DNA of 64,000 nt from Acidaminococcaceae bacterium (lineage in GTDB: Bacteria > Bacillota > Negativicutes > Acidaminococcales > Acidaminococcaceae): the NCBI GenBank assembly GCA_017405945.1, contig JAFQZL010000055.1, forward strand, positions 124,001-188,000, read 5' to 3'. A program made the translations under genes and the position numbers. The notes under the pieces are model-generated. The model was not told the origin of the DNA, made no database searches, and was given only the letters and a program-made list of their open reading frames with translations. The number at the start of each line of letters is the position of its first letter. The stretch's first letter is position 1. Of the stretch, positions 53,663 to 63,200 are shown piece by piece.

Positions 53663-53708
53663 TAACTATTATAATAGCTGTATTATGCAATAAAAAAGGA
53701 ATTCATCC

Positions 53709-55385
53709 ATGAAGAAACTGTTTCTTTTGCTTTTTTTGTTTTTATCTGTGGCGTCCCGGGTCTTTGCCAGGACTCCGCTGATGCCCGTGGAGGATCTGAA
53801 AACGGGGATGCGGGGTTATGCGAAGACCGTAATTTCCGGTGACACCATAGAAACCTTTCCGGTGGAAGTGCTGGGGGTCACGGGCAGTGATTCCATGGGC
53901 TATCAGATTCTGGTCAGGGCCGGCGGGGATGTGATTGCCCGCAGCGGCGGCATTGCCCAGGGGATGAGCGGCAGCCCCGTCTACATTGACGGCAGGCTGG
54001 CAGGCGCCATTGCCTACGGCAAGGCTTTTACCGACCCGCACTACTGCCTTCTGACACCGATCCATGACATGCTGGATATACTTGACAAGCCGGAACCCCA
54101 CAGGTCCGTTTCCCCGTCTTTGCTGCCCAAAGGCACGCCGTTGCTGGCGGGAGGGTTTACGCCTGCGGGCATTTCGGTATTGGAGGAGGGGCTGGAGCCC
54201 TTTGGCATGACGGTTACGGATACCGGCACTCCCGGTACTGCCTCGTCGGTCAAAGATCTGGAGCCGGGCAGCTCCGTGGGGGTGGCCCTGATACAGGGCG
54301 ACATGACGCTGGGCGCGCTGGGCACGGTGACCTGGACGGATGAACAGGGCAGGATCCTGGCCTTCGGCCATCCCTTTATGAGCCGCGGCGCCGCTGATTT
54401 CTTCCTGACAAAGACCTGGGTGCTGGCATCCCTTCCGAATCTGCAGGCCGCTTATAAAATAGGCAATATCGGCGCGGCGGCGGGCACGTTCAGCCAGGAC
54501 CGCGGCGCAGGGGTCGCGGGACAGATCGGACGTCTGCCTGCGTACATACCCATGTATGTTTCGGTTTCGGATTCCACCCGCTCGCAGAACGGGAGCGCCA
54601 GGGTCAAACTTGTCAATGACGAACAGATGGCCCACAAGCTGGCAGCCTCTGTCCTGGTGAGCCAGGCTGCCAAAACCGTGGACCACGGCAAAGGGGGCAG
54701 CGCCCGGATCCGGTTTGACATAACAGCCCGGGACGGGAGGGGTGAACTGCTGCATATCTCCCGTGATAATATGTATTTTGACAAGGAGTCCGTGGTAAAA
54801 CCGTTGCCGGCCGAATTGCAGGAAACCGTGCAGGTACTGCTTCAGAACAAGCTGGAAAAGGTCAGGATCACGAATATTGACGTGAATGTGGATGCCAGTA
54901 CGGAGGCCCTGATTGCTGAGATAAAGAAAGTTTCGGTAAAGGAAAAAGAGCCGAAACCGGGAGATACAATCCATTTGCAGGTGACGCTGAAACCCTACCG
55001 TGAAAAGGAATTTGTCCGGACCATTGCTTATAAACTGCCTAAAGACGCGGGCGGCGAGGTGCGGTTAAATGTCAGGGGAGGCGCTTCCATGGCCTGGGTC
55101 CAGGAACTGTTGAGGAAACAGAAAGAAGGGGAAGAGGACCGGGCTAAAAAGGAAGATAAGAAGAAAGATGTCAGGTTGTCTGACTATGTCCGGGAAGTCA
55201 ACCAGGCGGACCGCAATAACGATATTATCATAGAGTTCGCCCCGGACCATAAACGGAAAGCTGTCCGGGTGGAAGAGGAAGAAGAATCGCTGGCTTCCCT
55301 GCTGAAAGGCGGGCGTAATAAACAGTCTGTGGCGATTGATTATATTGTGGACGGCGAGCAGAAGGTTACGGTCAGACTGCCTTAA
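53709..55385 (+). CDS. SpoIVB-type S55 peptidase-domain protein
   Basis: 558 residues with an N-terminal signal peptide (LFLLLFLFLSVASRVFA). Residues about 18-230 carry the S55 domain: MPVEDLKTGMRGYAKTVISG, then GIAQGMSGSPVYIDGRLAGAIAYG with the nucleophilic Ser87, and ILAFGHPFMSRG with a probable catalytic His. In spore formers SpoIVB activates the mother-cell sigma factor; no PDZ domain or sporulation gene is evident here, and the long C-terminal part (about 330 residues, beta-rich then Lys/Glu-rich) differs. Its place just before mlaEFD, tolC and tamB points to envelope maintenance, for example processing of an outer-membrane component (inference). ATG 53709 follows AAAAGGAATTC. Confidence 0.85.
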   Translation: MKKLFLLLFLFLSVASRVFARTPLMPVEDLKTGMRGYAKTVISGDTIETFPVEVLGVTGSDSMGYQILVRAGGDVIARSGGIAQGMSGSPVYIDGRLAGAIAYGKAFTDPHYCLLTPIHDMLDILDKPEPHRSVSPSLLPKGTPLLAGGFTPAGISVLEEGLEPFGMTVTDTGTPGTASSVKDLEPGSSVGVALIQGDMTLGALGTVTWTDEQGRILAFGHPFMSRGAADFFLTKTWVLASLPNLQAAYKIGNIGAAAGTFSQDRGAGVAGQIGRLPAYIPMYVSVSDSTRSQNGSARVKLVNDEQMAHKLAASVLVSQAAKTVDHGKGGSARIRFDITARDGRGELLHISRDNMYFDKESVVKPLPAELQETVQVLLQNKLEKVRITNIDVNVDASTEALIAEIKKVSVKEKEPKPGDTIHLQVTLKPYREKEFVRTIAYKLPKDAGGEVRLNVRGGASMAWVQELLRKQKEGEEDRAKKEDKKKDVRLSDYVREVNQADRNNDIIIEFAPDHKRKAVRVEEEEESLASLLKGGRNKQSVAIDYIVDGEQKVTVRLP

Positions 55386-55499
55386 AATTGCCATAAGTTT
55401 TTTGTAGAATACATTCAGGAATTTATAAGTTGATGTATTTCAATATTGCCGGAGAAGCCGTGATTACAGTTCCGTTTTCCGGGGAAAGGAGAGCAGCGT

Positions 55500-56276
55500 A
55501 TGTTTCAAGATATATGCGCGTTTGTCGGCGCCATAGTCCTGGATGTTTGCCGGGCTGCCGGACGGATGATGCTGCTCTTTTTGGATACGCTGTCCAGGCT
55601 CAGGGAGGTCAACATAAAGGAAATGCTGCGGCAGATGGCTCTTCTGGGCGCGGATTCCCTGCCTATCGTCCTGCTGACCATGCTTTGTACCGGTATGGTA
55701 TTTTCAGTGCAGACGGCGAAAGAATTTGTTGAGCTGGGAGCCTCCGGAACCGTAGGCGGCATTGTGGCAATTGCCATGGGACGTGAACTGGTTCCCGTTC
55801 TGACGGGGGTCGTAGTGGCTGGGCGCATCGGCGCGGCCATCGCGGCGGAACTGGGCACCATGAAAGTGACGGAACAGATTGACGCCCTGCGGGTCATGGC
55901 CACCAGCCCGGTGCAGTATCTGGTGGCGCCCCGTTTTCTCGCGATGGCGCTGATGATGCCGGTGCTGATCGTTTTTGGTAATTTTATCGGGAACGCAGGC
56001 GGCTTCTTTGTCGCTCATTACTACGCCGATATCGGTTCCATGACATACCTGAATTCCATTAAACAGTTTTGCGAGCCCTTCGACCTTTTCGGCGGCATGA
56101 TCAAAGGCGTTGTATTTGGCGCGATTATCAGTATCGTGGGCTGCTTTAAAGGTCTGAACGCAAAGCAGGGCGCGGAAGGCGTCGGGCTGGCCACTACGGC
56201 TTCGGTAGTCCTTTCCATCATACTGATTTTCATATTTGATTATTTTCTGACGGTTTTGTTGTATGTAGATAAATGA
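55500..56276 (+). CDS. mlaE: MlaE-type ABC permease (lipid transport)
   Basis: Inner-membrane permease of the Mla phospholipid-transport system, 258 residues. Five or six helices; family motifs LPIVLLTMLCTGMVFSVQTAKEF, GRELVPVLTGVVVAGRIGAAIAAELGTMKVTEQIDAL split across the MlaE core, and APRFLAMALMMPVL. The start ATG 55500 follows GGGGAAAGGAGAGCAGCGT. Forms a tight cluster with mlaF (10 bp) and mlaD (overlap). Confidence 0.94.
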   Translation: MFQDICAFVGAIVLDVCRAAGRMMLLFLDTLSRLREVNIKEMLRQMALLGADSLPIVLLTMLCTGMVFSVQTAKEFVELGASGTVGGIVAIAMGRELVPVLTGVVVAGRIGAAIAAELGTMKVTEQIDALRVMATSPVQYLVAPRFLAMALMMPVLIVFGNFIGNAGGFFVAHYYADIGSMTYLNSIKQFCEPFDLFGGMIKGVVFGAIISIVGCFKGLNAKQGAEGVGLATTASVVLSIILIFIFDYFLTVLLYVDK

Positions 56277-56286
56277 GCGGGGCACT

Positions 56287-57051
56287 ATGGCGGAATCTGT
56301 AATTTCCCTGCAGGGGCTGGAACTTGCCTTTGGCGAAAAGAAGGTATTGCAGGGAGTAGACCTGGAAGTGAAAAAAGGTGAGACCATGGCGGTCATCGGG
56401 CCTTCGGGCACCGGAAAAAGCACCATCCTGAAGGTGCTGATCGGCCTGCTGTCACCCACAGGCGGGAAGGTCCTGATTGAAGGACAGGATGTATCCGGTC
56501 TGAGCGAAGAGGAGTGGAATGAGATCCGTAAGCATATCGGGATGGTATTCCAGTATTCCGCGCTGTTCGACTTCCTGGATGTAGGAGAAAATGTCGCGTT
56601 TGGACTGCGGCAGCATTTCCGGCTGCCGGAGGAGGAAGTGCGTCAGAAAGTGGACGGCCTGTTGCAGGACGTGGGGATGGAGGACGCGAAAGAGCTGTAC
56701 CCGGTGGAACTTTCCGGCGGCATGAAAAAGCGGGTGAGCCTGGCCAGGGCGCTGGCGATCGAACCGCGAATCGTCCTTTATGACGAACCCACGGCAGGCC
56801 TGGATCCCATACGTACGATGAATATCAGCCGCCTGATCCGGGAGACGCAGCGTAAGCATAAGGTGACTTCCATACTGGTGACCCACGATATGGATTCCGT
56901 GTACGTGGCAGCCGACAGGGTCGCGCTGATTAATAACGGGAAGATTGTAGCGGTGGGAACACCGGAAGAATTCAGACATTCAGATAATCCTCTGATCCGG
57001 GGTTTTATCACCGGGGAAGAGATTGCAGGAGCAACGGAGGCATTTCGATGA
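56287..57051 (+). CDS. mlaF: MlaF-type ABC ATPase (lipid transport)
   Basis: Cytoplasmic ATPase powering lipid movement by MlaE/MlaD. 254 residues: Walker A GPSGTGKSTILK, Q-loop MVFQYSALFDFLDV, signature ELSGGMKKRVSLARAL, Walker B RIVLYDEPTAGLDP, H-loop SILVTHDMDSVY. The GGMKKR signature and FDFLDV after the Q loop are characteristic of MlaF rather than of other ABC ATPases. The ATGA overlap with mlaD (57048-57051) shows coupled translation. Confidence 0.95.
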   Translation: MAESVISLQGLELAFGEKKVLQGVDLEVKKGETMAVIGPSGTGKSTILKVLIGLLSPTGGKVLIEGQDVSGLSEEEWNEIRKHIGMVFQYSALFDFLDVGENVAFGLRQHFRLPEEEVRQKVDGLLQDVGMEDAKELYPVELSGGMKKRVSLARALAIEPRIVLYDEPTAGLDPIRTMNISRLIRETQRKHKVTSILVTHDMDSVYVAADRVALINNGKIVAVGTPEEFRHSDNPLIRGFITGEEIAGATEAFR

Positions 57052-58328
57052 AAACAAGCGAGACAAAAGTTGGCGCGCTGACGCTGGGCGGGGCGGTGAT
57101 CCTGGCAGCGATGATCAGTTTTCTGGGAGCCTTTAAATTATTTGACAGCGGGTATGACCTGCATGTATCCTACCCCTCGGTGAACGGTCTGCAGGTAGGG
57201 AGCCCGGTACGGTATGCCGGCGTTCCCGTAGGGACTGTCAAAACAGCAAAAGTTGAACCGGACCAGGTACTGATTACCATGCATGTCAACAAAGACGTGC
57301 AGATCCCCCAGGAGGCGGAGTTCTCCATTGGCTCGGACGGTGTTATGGGGGAAAAATACGTGGATATACGTCCTCCCAAAAAGTACAGCGGCGTGTATCT
57401 GAAACCGGGCAGCAGCCTGACCGGGCAGCCCGGCGGTGATATCAACGATTTCATGGCAAATTCCGGGAAGGTGCTGGAAAAAGTGGAAGGCATAGCGGAT
57501 GCCCTGAATAATGTATTCGGTGACAAGGAAGTCCAGAAATCCATGCGGGACGGCTTTATTAATGCCCGTGATATCAGTAACAACGTGAAAATCTTCACGA
57601 AGGTGATGGCGGATTCCGCAAAAGAAAGCAAAGCGGAAATGCGCAATATGATTGCCCAGTTCAACCAGATGACGGTACGGATGAACAAAGCCATGGGACA
57701 TCTGGAAAGCCTGATGCAGGGCGTGGATGCCAATGGCCAGACCGGTAAAAATGTTGCCGTGATGGCGCAGAATCTGGCGGTGACCAGCAAAAATCTGGAA
57801 GCAATCACAAATACGCTGGCCGATGTCGCAAAAGATCCCCGGACAAAGGAAGATCTGAAGGCAACCATCCATAACGCCCGGGGCGTAACGGAACGGGCCA
57901 ATAAGATTTTAGGCATGGGAGACGGCATGAAGGTAAAAAGCCATGCTGATGTTTTCCACAATGTTAAGGGCAGTGACTGGCGGAGTAATTTCGGGGTACG
58001 GTTTGAAAAACCGGCAAAAGGAACGTTTGGCTACCTGGGCGCGTCCAGCATCGGGAACGATACCAAGCTGGACCTGTATCTCGGGAAGCGTTTCCATGGA
58101 CTGGATGTCAGCGCGGGAGCAATGCAGGGAAAATTCGGCGTAGGCCTCGGATATGATTTTAATAACAGGTTCCGTATCTATTCCCAGCTGTATGATTTTG
58201 ATGACAGCAAGCTGCGCTTTGGCGGAGAATATATGATCAAAAATGATATATTCCTGGTTGGGGAAAGCCTGGATCTGCTCCATGGCAGCAAACGGGATGT
58301 GTACGTGGGTATCCGGGCCTATTTCTGA
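57048..58328 (+). CDS. mlaD: MlaD/MCE protein with C-terminal barrel-like domain
   Basis: 426 residues. N-terminal membrane anchor (about 10-28), MCE domain (about 35-115: DLHVSYPSVNGLQVGSPVRY, GVPVGTVKTAKVEP, DGVMGEKYVDIRPP), a helical segment (about 145-285), and a C-terminal part (about 298-426) of alternating beta-strand character with KLDLYLGKRFHGLDVSAGAM, GVGLGYDFNNRFRIYSQLYD and terminal GIRAYF, an outer-membrane barrel-like ending. A single protein thus could bridge both membranes. Such barrel-fused MlaD was described for Veillonella; the match here rests on pattern. Proteobacterial MlaD lacks the barrel. Confidence 0.92.
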   Translation: MKTSETKVGALTLGGAVILAAMISFLGAFKLFDSGYDLHVSYPSVNGLQVGSPVRYAGVPVGTVKTAKVEPDQVLITMHVNKDVQIPQEAEFSIGSDGVMGEKYVDIRPPKKYSGVYLKPGSSLTGQPGGDINDFMANSGKVLEKVEGIADALNNVFGDKEVQKSMRDGFINARDISNNVKIFTKVMADSAKESKAEMRNMIAQFNQMTVRMNKAMGHLESLMQGVDANGQTGKNVAVMAQNLAVTSKNLEAITNTLADVAKDPRTKEDLKATIHNARGVTERANKILGMGDGMKVKSHADVFHNVKGSDWRSNFGVRFEKPAKGTFGYLGASSIGNDTKLDLYLGKRFHGLDVSAGAMQGKFGVGLGYDFNNRFRIYSQLYDFDDSKLRFGGEYMIKNDIFLVGESLDLLHGSKRDVYVGIRAYF

Positions 58329-58392
58329 TAAGACGGCGCACAGAAAGGACCGGTTTATCCGGGCGCATCGGCTGATGAGCCTGTTGATATAA

Positions 58393-58422
58393 TTGACTTT
58401 TATGTCAGAAACCATATATAAT
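58393..58422 (+). promoter_or_regulatory. tolC promoter
   Basis: TTGACT (58393-58398), 18-bp spacer, TATAAT (58417-58422), about 40 bp before the start codon. Confidence 0.75.
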
Positions 58423-58463
58423 TATTTGGCTGGTTTTTCAGTCAGAAAACTGGAGGTATGGAA

Positions 58464-59945
58464 ATGAAGACGAAAAATACTGCACGTACGGCTTTGTTGG
58501 GTGCGTTGTTTACATTGTTGCTGGTTCCGGGCGCTTTTGCGCAGGAGAAGACATTGCCGATCGATCTGCAGACTGCCATTGATAAAGCCTTTGCCACGCA
58601 TGCGGATATTAAAAAAGCGGAGTACAGCCTGGATGCGGCGCGGGCGGATTATAACGCCGCCAGGGAGAGTTTCGGCCCCAAGGTGACGTTTTCCCATAAT
58701 ACCAGCCGGGGCGGTTACTGGGATGAACAGCTGACTGCAATGGGCGGTTACAGTAAAAATCTCAAGACTTCGCACAACAACGGTTTTAATCTTTCCGTAC
58801 CCATTTTTAACGCCGGCCTGAATGCATCAGAGAAACAGGCAAAAGCGAGATACCAGAGCGGCGTGTTAGGGGAAGAACTCGCTTTCATCAAGCTGAAACA
58901 GACCGTTTCCAGCGCTTATTATACCCTGCTGGCGACCATTGACGCCCAGAAAGTCTGTGAGCAGTCGGTATCGACCCTGCAGGATCACCTGAAAAACGTA
59001 CAGGCCCAGTATGATGTGGGCGTGGTAGCAAAAGTAGACCTGCTCCGCAGCGAAGTGGAACTGACCTCGGCCCAGCAGGACCTGCTCAAAGCGGAAAACC
59101 AGCACAGCATTGCGGAAGCAAGACTGAACAATATAATGGGAATTGCCCAAGATACAAAACTGGCTCCGGTAGAAGAGCTGGGTTATAAGGCCTACGGGGA
59201 AACGCTTCCCCGCTGCATCGATTACGCCATGCTCCACCGTCTGGACCTGCAGCAGAGCCGTCTGCAGGTAAAAGCGGCGGAAGCAGCGCTGAACGGGGCA
59301 AAAGCCGGTTGGGCGCCTGCGGTTACCGGTTCCCTTTCCAACAGCTGGTCTGACGACAGATGGCCCGGCGATAAGGGCAGCAACTGGGGCGCCGGTGTGG
59401 GTGTCAGCATGAATGTGTTTGACAGCGGCGTGACGAAGTCCAATGTGGCCAGAGCGAAGGCAAATCTTATGACGGCCAAGGAAACCTACCGGCAGGACAC
59501 GGATAACGTGGAACTGGACGTGCGGAACTGCTACAACACCCTGCGGGAAGCGGAAAAACGTATTTCTACCACCCAGGTTGCCGTAGCCAAGGCAGAGGAA
59601 GACTACCATATTGCCCAGGTCCGTTACGAAGCCGGTGTCGGTACCAACACGGATGTGCTGGACGCACAGGTGGCGCTGAGCAGGGCCCGCAACAATTTTA
59701 ACAACTCCCTTTACGATTATAACCTTGCCAAAACTGCTCTGGATACCGCCATGGGCATCGAAGCGCGTCCGGATGACTACAGGTACCTGAGCTACGGCGA
59801 ACGGTATAAGGCAACCAAAGCTGTATATGACGCGGCAGTAGAAACTACCGATTCCGACAAGGCGCTGAAAGAGACTGTAAAGGCCCTGGAAAAGGCCCGG
59901 TCTGAACGGCGGAAAGCGGCGTCGGCAGCAAAGAAGAAAAGCTGA
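58464..59945 (+). CDS. TolC-family outer-membrane efflux protein
   Basis: Outer-membrane channel/duct for type I secretion and efflux, 493 residues. Signal peptide cleaved about after AFA (MKTKNTARTALLGALFTLLL...GAFA). Two OEP repeats: SLDAARADYNAARESFGPKV with NTSRGG strands, LRSEVELTSAQQDLLKAENQ helices, then in the second half LKAAEAALNGAKAGW-like LQVKAAEAALNGAKAGWAPA and AKAEEDYHIAQVRYEAGVGT, LDAQVALSRARNNFNNSLYDY. ATG 58464 rather than 58458 because GGAGG is 7 bp upstream. The partner inner-membrane pump is not in the window; neighbours mla and tamB are other envelope systems. A basic Ala/Lys tail ends the protein. Confidence 0.93.
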   Translation: MKTKNTARTALLGALFTLLLVPGAFAQEKTLPIDLQTAIDKAFATHADIKKAEYSLDAARADYNAARESFGPKVTFSHNTSRGGYWDEQLTAMGGYSKNLKTSHNNGFNLSVPIFNAGLNASEKQAKARYQSGVLGEELAFIKLKQTVSSAYYTLLATIDAQKVCEQSVSTLQDHLKNVQAQYDVGVVAKVDLLRSEVELTSAQQDLLKAENQHSIAEARLNNIMGIAQDTKLAPVEELGYKAYGETLPRCIDYAMLHRLDLQQSRLQVKAAEAALNGAKAGWAPAVTGSLSNSWSDDRWPGDKGSNWGAGVGVSMNVFDSGVTKSNVARAKANLMTAKETYRQDTDNVELDVRNCYNTLREAEKRISTTQVAVAKAEEDYHIAQVRYEAGVGTNTDVLDAQVALSRARNNFNNSLYDYNLAKTALDTAMGIEARPDDYRYLSYGERYKATKAVYDAAVETTDSDKALKETVKALEKARSERRKAASAAKKKS

Positions 59946-59989
59946 CCACTTAATAGTTGATTTTAAAGATACTTACAGGATAAAACAGG

Positions 59990-60040
59990 CTGTCGGCCGG
60001 AACATCTTTTCTGATGATGATCCGGCCGGCAGTTTTTTTT
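59990..60040 (+). terminator. tolC terminator
   Basis: CTGTCGGCCGGA (59990-60001) and TCCGGCCGGCAG (60021-60032) form a stem with one wobble and a 19-nt loop, followed by eight T. Confidence 0.85.
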
Positions 60041-60103
60041 GTCGGAGCTGTGTTGCAACGCTGGTTCCGGCAGAAAAGTTCACAGATGTGATACAAAATA
60101 AGG

Positions 60104-60133
60104 CTGTCATTCCGTGCTTCTTTTTGCTATAAT
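60104..60133 (+). promoter_or_regulatory. tamB promoter
   Basis: CTGTCA (60104-60109), 18-bp spacer, and an extended -10 TGCTATAAT (60125-60133). The 312-bp gap before tamB otherwise holds the tolC terminator and a GGAATGATT/ATTCCGGG-type small dyad near 60165-60195. Confidence 0.6.
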
Positions 60134-60257
60134 ATTTCTAATATGGGATATTAGTTTGTTTTTGCAATCATTCCGGGGAAAGAACCCGGAATGAGCATGG
60201 AAGACTTACATGAATTGACCTGGATTTCAGGAACCTGACGGGGGCGCGGATAGCAAA

Positions 60258-63200
60258 ATGAATCGGCTGATAAAATGGCTTGCTGGCATCGCAGCGGTTT
60301 TTTGCGTCCTTTTTCTGGGAATCACGCAGCTGGTTCTGCCGGCTTTGCTGGAAAAGGCAGGCTCTTATGCGGAAAAAATGGCGGCGGATTATGTGAACGG
60401 GACCGTACAGATCGGTTCGGTCACACAGTCCGGCCTGACCGGGTTCGTGGTGAGGGATGTGACCGTAAAAAACGGGAAGCGGCAGATCATTGCCTCCCTG
60501 CCGGAAACCAGGGTATCCTTGTCCCTCAACCCTCTTAAAGCGATGGGAGGTCTGGAAAAGGCCGTTTCGACGATTGATCTGGAAAAGCCTGTTATGTATT
60601 TGGAACAGGACAAAGAAGAAACGTGGAGCTTTCAGAACTTATTGAAACCTTCGCAGTCAGAAAAGACTCCCTTCTACGGGAAGGCCAACGTACACGGGGG
60701 AACCGTGAAGGTGAAGCTTCCTGAAGGGAACTGGGAATTCAGCGTGGACGGATCGGTGGACGGAAGTTACAATCCTGCCTTTGACCTGGACTTCAGGGTG
60801 AGCGCGCCCGGCATGGAGACCGCCCGTGTTATCGGCAGCCTTGACAATAAAGGCGCCGGCAAAATTCACATGAAATCAGACCGCGTGGATCTGACGCCCT
60901 ATCATGCCCTGGCGTTGCGCTATGGCCGGGTTAAAGAGGCGGCCGGCCAGGTTACGGGTATTGACGGGGAATGGAACAACGACGGAAAAGACACCGTTTT
61001 AAAAGGAAAATGTACCCTGCAGGATGTACGGGGCCGTTACCAGATGAACGGGCAGGAACTGCCGTTCCGTGTTACGGGGGACGTGTCTTCGTCAGATCAT
61101 GTCATAACCGCGGATAGACTGCAGGTCAGCCTGAATGAGCAGACTGCCGTCCTGTCCGGCGCCCTGGACATCCATGATCCGGATAATCCGGAAGGCCATA
61201 TCTCCCTGCAGTCAGACAAATTTGCATATAATGGCGAAACGCTGAAGAATATTGAAGCGGAAGCCGTGCTGTCCGGAAACAAGGCTGCTGTGAATTATTT
61301 TGCCGCCGCTTACAGGAACGGCAGGATCAGCGGGATGGGCGTATATGAACTGGCTTCCGGGAAACTGACAGGAACTGCTGACATCCGGAAAGTTGCCCTG
61401 GACGGTGAAGCTTTCAACGGGGAAAAATTTCTGCTTAACGCCGCGCTGGCCGGCAGCGGAACTTATAATCAGGAAGATGGCAGACTGGATGTGAATGTGG
61501 CTGCCAACACGATGAACCTGCAATGGCGGGATACCCGGCTCAATGTCATGGATTTTGACGCCAGCCTGACCAATGACGGTGTAACGGTTCATACCTTTTC
61601 CGCTTTGACGGGGAACGGCGCGCTGCAGGCAGCAGGCAGCGTTTCCTTTGACGGCGGCTATGATCTGACGGGGAAGATGGCAAATATGCCGCTGGATCCG
61701 GTAATGGCCGTGGCCGGGCAGCAGGGCGGCGGGTTTGTTTCTTCGTCTTCGTACCATCTGTATGGAAGTGGGAGCCATGTTAATTTTGAAGGACCGGTAC
61801 AGCTTCAGCAGGTTGCCTGGAAAGATCTGTTTGTGCAGGATGGCAGCGGCTATGTTACCGTTCGTGATAATGTTGCGGAATTAAAAGACTATCAGCTGGT
61901 TATGGACCGCGGAAGCCATACGGCAAACGGAACAGTCGATCTGCGGGGCGGAGAGCCCCGGTTCAATCTGGCTCTGGAAACGGAAAAAGTCCGTGTAGAA
62001 CCGCTGCTGGCAGCAGCAGGGTTACATGGCGTGATTACCGCTACGGGCAATCTTTCCAACCATATGCATATAACAGGGACTTTGTCAGATCCTGCTGTAC
62101 AGGGTGATGCTGATATGTCCGACGGCAGCGTGGAAGGATATCTGGTGGACTCCCTGACCGGCAGATATTTTTATCATAAAGGCGCCCTGCGCCTGGATAA
62201 TGTTGTCGTTAAGGCGCTGTCATCCACGTTAAAGCTGCATGGGATCATGGATGCCGACCGTCATCTGGATTTTCAGGCAGAGGCAACGGATGTGGACCTG
62301 AGCCGTCTGCCTATACGTGACGAGAATGTAGCCCTGGCCGGTTACGCTTCCGCGAAGGGACATTTGTCCGGAACAGCGGATACCCCGGTGTTTGCAGGTG
62401 ATGTTTCCAGCGAAGAGTTTTCCGTCAATGGAGTCCCTGTTAAAAACCTGAAAGGGGTTCTGGTCAGCAATGGCAGGGATATCAACTCGTTAAAAGGCGA
62501 GTGCGAGCAGACCAATACGGACGGGCTGACTTCTGCCTATATGATCGATCTCACCCTGAACAGACCGAAGCGTGACCTGCGGGGCAAAATGGGGATCATG
62601 TACGGGGACCTGCAGAACATCCTGAAGATGGCCAAAATGGATTTCCCGCTTAAGGGACTGGCTGCCGGCACGTTGGAATTTAACGGGCCGGATGCGGACA
62701 CGGTGGCAGATTTCTGGGGATATAACCTGGATGTAAATGGTGTAAAATACGACCAGATGGCGCTGAAGGCACGGCTTAATAAGGGCCTTCTGACCATTGA
62801 TAATATTAAATTGCAGGAAGACAGAGCCTTTTTCCGGGAAGGAACGATAGCGCTCCGTGGTACGGTAGATTTGCGCAAACGGGAAATGAACATGAAAGCG
62901 CGGGCGGTGGACGCGAATCCGGCTATCCTGACCGCGTTTATGCAGAAGTCCGCAGTCCTTACCGGTTCACTGAATATGTCGGCACAGCTGGAAGGTCCGT
63001 GGAAAAATCTGAAAGGAAACGGTTCCGCGGAGATTGTGCAGGGCAGCCTGGAAGAAGTGCCCTTTGATAAAGCTTCCGCCGAGTTTGTCCTGGAGAACGA
63101 CATTATTACGTTACGCCAGGTTTCTGCGGAGCAGGATGTATATAAACTGACGGCGCAGGGCAGGATTCCGGTCGATGCATTCCGCGCCAGGGAAAACCGG

